In this document: positions 56,991 through 64,000 of the stretch, piece by piece
Layout of the letters: each line of letters opens with the position of its first letter
Position numbering within the stretch: the stretch's first letter is position 1
NCBI GenBank assembly: GCA_014529385.2
Contig: CM043950.1
Location: 78,113,435-78,177,434, forward strand
Direction: 5' to 3'
Length of the DNA: 64,000 bases
Source: Adiantum capillus-veneris
Taxonomy: Eukaryota; Streptophyta; Polypodiopsida; Polypodiales; Pteridaceae
Notes under the pieces: generated by a model
Told to the model about the DNA's origin: nothing
Databases searched by the model: none
What the model saw: only the letters and a program-made list of their open reading frames with translations
Translations under genes and position numbers: made by a program

Positions 56991-59141
56991 TTGATTTTGA
57001 TTATGAAAATGATCATTGACTTTGTTTTTACTAGCAAATTACTTTTGTCCATCATGGTGAAAGGACAAGAGTGGAGTTATGTGCATGAGTTGAAAGCTGG
57101 GAGGAATACATCTCGACTTAAATGTAAATCTTGTGGCCACGAGTTCAACGGTAATGCAACCAGAATTAAAGAGCATTTATTTAAAGTCCCTGGCAATGTT
57201 GAAAAGTGAGGGGCACCACCAAAAGATATTCATGAAAAATTTTCCATGTATTCTCGCAAAGTAAAGTTGATTCTTGCAGCTAAACATAAAGGTGATGTTT
57301 CTAAAGATATTCATGCAAATATTGAACTATATGTATGCAATTAATGAGGCAACAGAAGAGGTGTGTACCACTCAAGTAAACGATCAAAGTTCTCAATTGA
57401 ACCCTCTTCATGGACATGCTTCTACATCAGGAGGAGTTCCTAGCACAAGCTAATCCGGCAGAGCGTCATCCAATGGACATACAATGCCTGAAGGATTAGG
57501 TAAACAATGGTTGCTTGAGTTGCATTTAAAATGGACAGAAGCATTTGTTGCATGTGGCATATCGTTCAATGCTATGCGCAATCCAATATTTCAAGATGCT
57601 TTGATGAGTACAGCCAAAAAAGGATTTGTGCTTCCTGACTATAACAAGATGCGAACTGAATATCTTGATAAAGTCAAAGATAGTACTGAAGCCATTCTCA
57701 AATGCACAGTTCTAGAGTTTGTTCCAGCATATGGATGCACCATAGCATTGTTTGGATGGACTAACTGTGCAGAAAAAACCTTTAATCAATGTAATGCTTA
57801 TTAACCCTAGAGGGGCTATGTTCGTGGAAGCAATTGACAGCTCATTGAAAGAGAAGACTATCACCTACCTAGCAGGGGTGTATGAGTGTGCAATTGCAAA
57901 GGCAGGTGGACCAAAGAATGTGACTGCTATTGTCACAGATAATGCGGCCAACTACAAAGGAGCAGGAAGAGCTATTCAAGTCAAGTATCCGGAGATTTCT
58001 TGGGTACCATGTGCAGCTCACACTTTAAATTTTCTTTTAAAAGATATTCGTAAAATGGCATGTGTGAAGCAAACTTTATTGGATGCAAATCATGTGGTGA
58101 AATTTGTTAGAGAGCATCAATTTTCGTATGCTCTTTTTCGAACCAAGTCACCAAATAAAGCTTTGCAAATATTTTGCGCGACAAGGTTTTCTACGGCATA
58201 CTATGTTCTTGCTGCTTTGCAAGAGTTGAAGCCTGCATTGATGAAAACCTTAGCAGACAGAAGATGGGATGGATGGCTCAGTAAGTATCCAAGTTATCAG
58301 GAAGCAGCTGGTTGATGTGCGCATATAGTAAACTCGCCAATCTTTTGGCGTAATGTAGAAAGAATAGTAACTGTGTCAAAGCCATTTGTAGATCTTTTTT
58401 GAGAGCAGTTGACACAGATTATTTTATTTATGGTCGGGTCTACTGGTATATGTTAGAGGCTATACGCAAGCTAAGAGAAAATGTCAGTTTTGGTGCAAAG
58501 GATAAAGCTACCATGATTACAATTGTTAACAAGCGTTGGGTGCAGTTGCATACGCCATTGCATGGTGCGGCTTTTGTATTGGATCCTAAGTTTCAAATGC
58601 ATCAACAATCTGCCAACAAAGAAGTTATGTCCGACTTCAAAACAGTGTGCTCCCAACTCTTAGGGCACGAAGATGGAAAAACAGCTTTTCATCAGCGAGT
58701 AGATTATGCCAACAGAACTGGTATGTTTCAGGATCCGTGGGATATAGATGCCATTGGCAAAACAAGTGCACCTTTATGGTGGAGAGAAAGTGAGTTGCAA
58801 CACATTGCAGTTAGAGTTTTATCAGTAGCTGCATCAAGTGAAAGTTGTGAGCAAATCTAGTCAGTATTCGACTTCGTGCACACTAAAAAGCGAAACAGAC
58901 TTCATACTAAACGGGTGCTGATTTGGTGTATGTTTCTTGCAATATGAGACTTATTTATAAGCCTCAAAACATTGCAACTAGAGCCGCTCAAAAGCAATAT
59001 GGAGTCTTCCAAGCGCATGAATCTAGTTCTGCAAAAGTTGATGATGATGATGATATGGAATGGGAGATAGTTTCAGAATGCTCATATATGGACAAAGTAG
59101 ATGATATGGTTGCAGTTTTTGAAGATGGAGATGATTTGTGA
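56991..59141 (+). pseudogene. hAT-family transposase (BED, DUF659, C-terminal dimerisation region)
   Basis: Met at 57051 or 56991. The BED finger is at about 57120-57207 (CKSCGHEFNGNATRIKEHLF...VEK) and ends in a TGA where the final Cys is expected. 57487-57804 holds the N-terminal half of DUF659 ending GWTNCAEK. An A6 slip near 57775 moves to 57752-58315 (INVMLINPRGAMFVEAID, VTDNAANYKGAGRAI, WVPCAAHTLNFLLKD, CATRFSTAYYVL). 58399-58860 gives APLWWRESELQHIAVRVLS and SSESCEQ, then TAG for the conserved Trp, then SVFDFVHTKKRNRLHTKR, then 58923-59141. The position before GWT is Phe where hAT proteins usually have Asp. The protein would cut and join element ends. Three or more lesions make it inactive. 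Confidence 0.85.
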
Positions 59142-59220
59142 GAGTACCATGGTAATACTTACTCAACAAGTTTTTGTATATGATGAAAGAAAGTTTTATC
59201 TCGTTGTCGTTCACATCAAA

Positions 59221-59222
<2 letters not shown>

Positions 59223-59279
<57 letters not shown>
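59223..59279. repeat. (CT)n microsatellite, 57 bp
   Basis: Uninterrupted CT dinucleotides followed by CAGACACACA. Confidence 0.95.
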
Positions 59280-59281
<2 letters not shown>

Positions 59282-59446
59282 ACACACATATTCACTCACA
59301 CTCAAATATAAACTTCCAATAATATCTTGTCGAATAAAAATTACATAAATTCGATGTAGGTTTGAAATTACAACAAGGTTCTGGAAAATTACTCAATCGA
59401 AAAGAGTTTGATATAATTTTGAAATTACAAAAATCTTATGAGTGAC

Positions 59447-60111
59447 TTATGAGTTTGATAGATTTGCTATAAGTTCGTCTATGGTAAAATCTGTAATTCC
59501 TAGCTCAGGGGATGGTTGAGCAACATCTTTATGTGAAGTGGTAGTATCATCTGGCAAATGTCCATACAATGATTCATATCGTTGAAGCTTTGCTTGTGCA
59601 TCACTTAACTCTATTTCAAGCTCAAGAATACGGCCACGAAGCATGTCTGATGTTTCTCCTTGGCTGGCAAGGTCTTGTCCTTGGCTGGCTAATTCAGTCA
59701 GTGTTTTTGACTCTTTAGGAAGTAAAAAAATAGGACGCTTACGAGGAGGCATTGGAACATATCAAAATAGCATTGCTGGATAAAGTAAATTGCTACTTGG
59801 TTGTTGTTTGGTAGGCATCTCTCTTGTCGTATAAACCTTTGCAGCAATACACGTGCCAATCCTTTCTGTTGCAAATCAGAGAGCTTTAATGAAGCTGTAT
59901 CTTTTGCATTTCCACTTATTTGAAATAGTTGATGGCATACAAAGTGATTAGGGCAAAGCTTTTTGCACTCTTTAAGGGTTAATGGTTCACCCTGCAACTC
60001 AGATTCATCTTCTTCAATGTTGTCAATAGTAGAAAGATCTTCTTGTCCACATCTAACTTGTTCTTCTTGAAAAATTTCCTGAGCTTCAGCGTGGTTGAGT
60101 TCTTCTTCCAT
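59447..60111 (-). CDS. Two overlapping opposite-strand ORFs, unknown function (acidic region and coiled coil)
   Basis: 60111-59698 (137 codons) starts MEEELNHAEAQEIFQEEQ and continues with an acidic stretch and LTLKECKKLCPNHFVCHQLFQ, KLSDLQQKGLARVLLQRFIRQE. 59752-59447 (101 codons) starts MPPRKRPIFLLPKESK, a basic NLS-like opening, followed by a coiled coil (ILELEIELSDAQAKLQRYESL). The frames overlap by about 55 bp and differ in phase. They could be one gene with a small intron or a frameshift, or two. They lie 300 bp downstream of the hAT transposase on the opposite strand. I do not recognise the family, but composition, length and heptads suggest real coding sequence, perhaps an accessory gene of the transposon. 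Confidence 0.45.
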
Positions 60112-61920
60112 ATCTACATATCAGGTGAAAATGTCATTACTTTTAAATACCCATTCAATTAATTTGACATTGGACAGTATATCAAAAGAAAAACATAGAA
60201 TTTTTGTTCAATTCAATATACAATTAAATCTGACACCAAAAGTAAACCAATGATGAAATCATGAGACTGTGTTTTCAGTAATCATCAGCTGGTCGTAAGC
60301 CAGATGTCATTACAATGCTTTAATCCACTTTATGGGCACCATTTAAACATAAGGAGAGATCAAAAGAATTACGCCGGGTTTTGGGGTGAACGTGCTTGCC
60401 GGTTTCAAGATGAGCAAGTACATTACTCAAAAAATGTCTCTTGCTGTAATGGAATTTGCATATTCAATTTGAGAGTAGCGGAATTTAATGAGAGTATTTT
60501 CAAGAAATGATTTGTGAGCATAGCGGGTAGGCATAATTGAAAATAGCAACATAATCATAGCACTTAGTTAACTTGGCATAGACAATACTTTTGCAAGAGA
60601 GTGAATTTAGAGAACATGACAACAGTTGAGGACCAGATTTATGTAGAGCCGGTCCCCCCTCAATTAGGCATTTGTATTATGATTTCTCCCATAAAGAGAG
60701 ACTTGTTACAATACATTCTTTGTGTTCCTTGTAACCTAGGTGAAGCAATGAAGATGGAAAGCTTCATGCATCACCATCATAGCATAACCTAAACTTGAAG
60801 AAAGCTTTAACTATACCAAGCCTCAGTCCCAAGACCTCAAACACCTTCGAAGGTGGAGAGAGCTAGCAGGGAATGAGGGTAGGGAAGAGGAAGAAGAAAC
60901 ATTTCATACGAGAAAGAGCTAGTTCCTCACTTATCATAACTCTTGTGCTAGCATACATAATAGCATAGTAATGAGGAAGAAATAGATGGAAAGCTCAAGC
61001 ATTGAAGCATGGCTCTTGGATGGATTTGCACTCCATAGCCAAGAGTGTTGGTGTAGGCTCTCAACCTCTACTTGCTTGGAGAAGGAGAGGGAGCTCTTGC
61101 ACTTTGCATAGTACACAATGAGAGTGCTTGTGAGTGTGTGTGGGTGAGTATACCCCCTAAGCACCCCCCTAGCTTGCTTGGGTCGACCCCCCCTTGTAGC
61201 TCATGCTTGAAGCTCATTGGACCCTTCCAGGCCTAGCCAATCACAAGCAGGAGTCATTACAAGCAACAGGGGTAGCCTTGGGACAAGTGTCCCCCTTTCC
61301 CCTTTGAGAGAGAGGACTTGATAAATGAAAAATCAATTAATTAAATATCATAAATTATCATTGGAACCCTTGGGTGGCCAACCAATAGGCTTCAGGCACA
61401 CCATGAGGGCAACATGGGGAGGAACTTGACAAGTGTCCTTGCTGCCTCTTCAAGCTGGGGTTTCCCTTGTGTGTGTGTGTGTGTGTTCTCTCTCATCCCT
61501 CCCCCCCCCCCCTTGTAGGCTCGCCCCCCTCCTTGTAGGGATATTTTTGACTTTGGATGAGCAAGCCCCTTAGTCATCAAGCATGACTAAGCACTTGAAG
61601 TAGGGGGTGTTCCCACAAGCATCTCAGGCAAGCTTCTCAAGGAACCTCAAGCACCTTAATCATGCACCAAGTCAAGCACCTCAAGCATGGAGCCAGTCAA
61701 GCACCTCAAGCATCTTAATCAAGCACCTCAAGCACGACAAGCACCTCGAGCTTGGGCCGGGTTCCCACCTCAAGCTCAGCCCTAGCTTACCTAAGGTCAA
61801 AGGACTTTTACACACATTATTGGAGGTCTTCAATGAAGCTAACCCTAAGGTCTTATGCTCCATTGGTTAGCCTTGCTCTTGATAGACCATCTCCCATTTG
61901 GGGCCCTTTACTATTGGCCC
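60112..61920. other. Non-coding stretch with minisatellite and homopolymer tracts
   Basis: No supported gene. (GT)10 at about 61466-61487, a C14 run at about 61501-61512, and a minisatellite of CAAGCACCTCAAGCA-type units at about 61625-61760. Much of 61.0-61.9 kb may be the 3' LTR of the chromovirus that follows, but only one LTR would lie in the window, so this cannot be checked. Confidence 0.4.
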
Positions 61921-61921
61921 C

Positions 61922-61962
61922 GTGTTGAGATAGATCTATAAGCACATATCTATATCTTAACA
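61922..61962. repeat. Imperfect palindrome, possible LTR edge
   Basis: GTGTTGAGATAGAT at the left and CTATATCTTAACAC at the right form inverted arms around AGCACATAT. On the minus strand a purine-rich tract (GGGAGAATAAACGGGAACAAG region) precedes TGTTAAGATATAG, which would fit polypurine tract plus 3' LTR start of the chromovirus. Confidence 0.4.
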
Positions 61963-62406
61963 CTTGTTCCCGTTTATTCTCCCACATTAAGTGATCAATT
62001 TAATATGAGAAAATCATTTGGTTTGTTTAGATATTAGATTTTATGACATTACCTCTCTCTTGAAATCATGTCGTCCTCGACTATGAGGTAGAAGAGATAA
62101 AGCCTTAGTCATTAGTCAATCGTACTTAGCGGGTAGAGGATCCCTTTTTTACCCTACAACATCTTTCCAAGATGGATGACTAATCCATTTGGTGCTTGGG
62201 AGACATAGTTGCCGCAAGAATGTCTGCTCTTTAGTCCATTTCATTCTCCCAAAGTAGAGTTACAAATTCTGCTTGGTGTTTGAGAGACGTCGTCATCACA
62301 AACATGATTCTAAGCATGCATACTAGTTAAATTTGTGCACAATTAAAAAGAGGATTAGTCTTATAAGACAAAACATGAGTCATTTAAAAGAGAGTTGTAC
62401 ATTTGC
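61963..62406. other. Untranslated region downstream of the chromovirus polyprotein
   Basis: No coding sequence between the polyprotein stop (62407) and the putative polypurine tract near 61965-61990 on the opposite strand. Confidence 0.45.
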
Positions 62407-63366
62407 TTACTCTAATGTAGCATTGTAAGCATTGACAAGGTTCATACTATCCTTAAGTTGTACTCCTTGCATCCATTTAGCATCTTCAAAAGGATAATTT
62501 TTGAACTTAATAAGATACCGTCGGATTATCTTACCATGTCGTAGTACCTTGTCTTCATGCCGAAGGACAGCTTCGGGTTGTAGCACCTCTTCTTGGTCTT
62601 CAATTTCGGGAGGGTCTTCAATAATTGGTTCAATTGGTGGCTCTCCTTTGTAGGGCTTAAGTAGGCTTACATGAAAGGCATTGTGTATAAGCCAATGGTT
62701 GGGCAACTTGAGTTGATAAGCCGTCTCATTGATAGGCTTCAAGATTTGGAAAGGACCATAGTATCTTTTTGCTAGTTTAGCATAATACTTTTGATGGCCC
62801 GTAGGATTTTTGCCGGTCGTTTGCCTTAATCGAGCCTTAGGAAACTTGAGTAAGACCCAATCATTTTCGTTGAACATTAAGGCTGTTCTGTGCTTATCAG
62901 CAGCAGCTTTTTGCCTTTGTTGAGAAATGGCTATAGCCTCCCTAATCTTTTGAAAAGATTCTTGTTGGTCACGGCTATATTCATCGGTGGCGAAGATCTT
63001 CCCATGTACTTTGAGTAGCAAGGGACTTTTAGGTCTTCCCTCTATGATCTCGAAAGGTGCTTTCCCCGTAGAAGTATGTACAGTATTATTGTAGGCATAC
63101 TCTACTAGAGGTAAATACTTTTTCCATTGTGAGCGTTGATCTACTTCGGTAACATAAGTCTTGAGTAGATCGAGTATCGTAAGATTGGCTATCTCACTTT
63201 GTCCATCCGTTTGTGGGTGATAGGCCGAAGAGAAATTCAATCTTGTTCCTAGATTTTCAAAGAGACCTTTCCAGAAATTACTGGTCATTCTAGGATCTCT
63301 ATCTGACACGATGGATGTGGGTAATCCATGGTGCTTGAAAATCTGAGATATGAAGAGAGTTGCCAT
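62407..63366 (-). pseudogene. Chromovirus integrase core, GPY/F region and chromodomain
   Basis: 319 open codons. Integrase core with VSDRDPRMTSNFWK and SSAYHPQTDGQSE. The GPY/F module follows (RYYGPFQILKPINETAYQLKL, then FHVSLLKPY). The C-terminus has a chromodomain-like end (VLRHGKIIRRYLIKFKNYPF, DAKWMQG). In the frame before the Met, 63480-63367 gives IWTIVDRFSKQAHFIPV and a TAA where IKAHQMA is expected, again a one-base change from Gln. Chromodomains steer insertion toward heterochromatin. The catalytic D,D,E set appears complete apart from the upstream stop. Confidence 0.88.
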
Positions 63367-63428
63367 TTAATGTGCCTTAATAGTCTTTTTGACAGGAATA
63401 AAATGTGCTTGCTTGCTAAACCTGTCGA

Positions 63429-63953
63429 CTATTGTCCATATTCCTGTATTCCCATGGATAGACTTGGGTAATCCAAAGATGAAATCCATGGATATACTCT
63501 CCCATTCGAAAGGAGTTCAATACGATGGTCATCATCCCCTCGTTTTGGAGGTAGGTCCATAGGGATATCATCGATGAACACATCTTGGAATCCTTTTAGA
63601 AAAGTAGACAAGTCTAACTCTTCTTGATTCCTATCATTTTCATTTGATGAAACATTATTAGCTTTTAGAGACTCTTTGACATAAATTATGTACGCAGAAA
63701 CTGAGCTCTTCAGTGATTTATCAAAAGAAAGAGGATTTACAAGTGGAACAGTGCGACCAAGCTCACTAGCATCTATATACATGTTCTTTCCCCTGTAGGT
63801 GAAGTAAATTCTCCTTTCAGGGAACTTCATGTTGGCAGCCATGCGATCAAACCATGGTGCCCCTAGGATAACATCCTGATGTTGGAGAGGAGAGATGAAG
63901 AAGTCTTCTTTGTCGACATAGCTTTGGACATGAAGCCTCAACTTCCCAATCAA
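63429..63953 (-). pseudogene. Chromovirus protease C-terminus and RT leader, truncated
   Basis: LQHQDVILGAPWFDRMAANMKF is the ILG flap-like end of a Gypsy aspartic protease. FLKGFQDVFIDDIPMDLPPKRGDDD is the usual lead-in to RT (F-D-LP-x-R). After HRIEL the frame leaves RT sequence and reads the integrase region out of phase until TAG at 63429. The N-terminal protease and Gag lie beyond the window edge. Confidence 0.8.
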
Positions 63954-64000
63954 GGGAGTAACGGAGGCTTTTTGTCCCTTGAAAGTTGCATCAGCTGTTA

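Larger units (their letters stand above)
62407..64000 (-). mobile_element. Gypsy chromovirus with RT and RNase H deleted
   Basis: 63953-63429 encodes the protease C-terminal part and its linker; 63366-62407 encodes integrase and chromodomain. Between HRIEL (normally the start of RT, about 63520) and the integrase core phrase SMDFIFGLPKSIHGN (about 63490) there is no RT or RNase H: roughly 1.3 kb or more is missing. The element continues beyond the right edge of the window. Confidence 0.88.

Overview
The window reads as nuclear DNA of a land plant. The signs are Ty1/Copia elements primed by initiator tRNA-Met, a leader primed by a tRNA-Asp-type site, a chromodomain Gypsy element, plant-type LINEs (DUF4283-like ORF1 and C-terminal zf-RVT in one, coiled-coil plus RRM-like ORF1 in another), a hAT transposase with BED and DUF659 regions, and a decayed PPR fragment. 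The PPR wording and the LINE types made me think of a seedless plant (fern or lycophyte), but that is only an impression. I found no intact host gene, rRNA, standard tRNA, CRISPR or prokaryotic feature. This is repeat-dominated intergenic DNA.

Layout. 1-1338: decayed MULE-like transposase with a SWIM zinc finger. 2239-3723: Copia gag remnant with its 3' LTR. 3724-4260: a unit repeated at 14246-14735. 4495-11655: a second SWIM-type pseudogene cut by a 6.8-kb minus-strand LINE (LINE-1) with a 16-bp target duplication. 11662-15713: non-coding, microsatellite-rich DNA. 15714-21863: complete minus-strand Copia element (Copia-1, duplication TACCT) carrying a solo LTR at 18005-18913 (duplication ACAAC).

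22214-40407 is a nest. An outer LTR element (duplication TGCAT/TGTAT) has its left LTR split by a middle LTR element (22421-38054, duplication ATATT). The middle element has a primer site and polypurine tract but no recognisable gag-pol. It holds a 4.87-kb giant solo LTR (23757-28623, duplication AGAGC) and a 5.2-kb Copia element (Copia-2, 31774-36939, duplication GTAAA). The giant LTR contains a 152-bp-period array of about 15 monomers. LTR divergence by eye rises outward (about 3% inner, 13% middle, about 15% outer), which matches the nesting order.

40413-50523: low-information DNA with a SINE-like head (42280-42375), very long GA/CT tracts, a minus-strand LINE (LINE-2) whose central RT segment is inverted, and a third LINE fragment. 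50524-54780: an LTR with TATA box and tRNA-Asp-type primer site, then a non-coding leader with recurring palindromes. 54780-55200: PPR pseudogene. 56991-59141: decayed hAT transposase, followed by a pair of opposite-strand ORFs (59447-60111). 61900-64000: minus-strand chromovirus that kept protease and integrase-chromodomain but lost RT and RNase H.

Nearly all elements carry stops, frameshifts or lost catalytic residues. Many stops are one C-to-T or G-to-A change from a conserved codon (CAG to TAG, TGG to TAG), as expected from deamination of methylated cytosine in silenced transposons.
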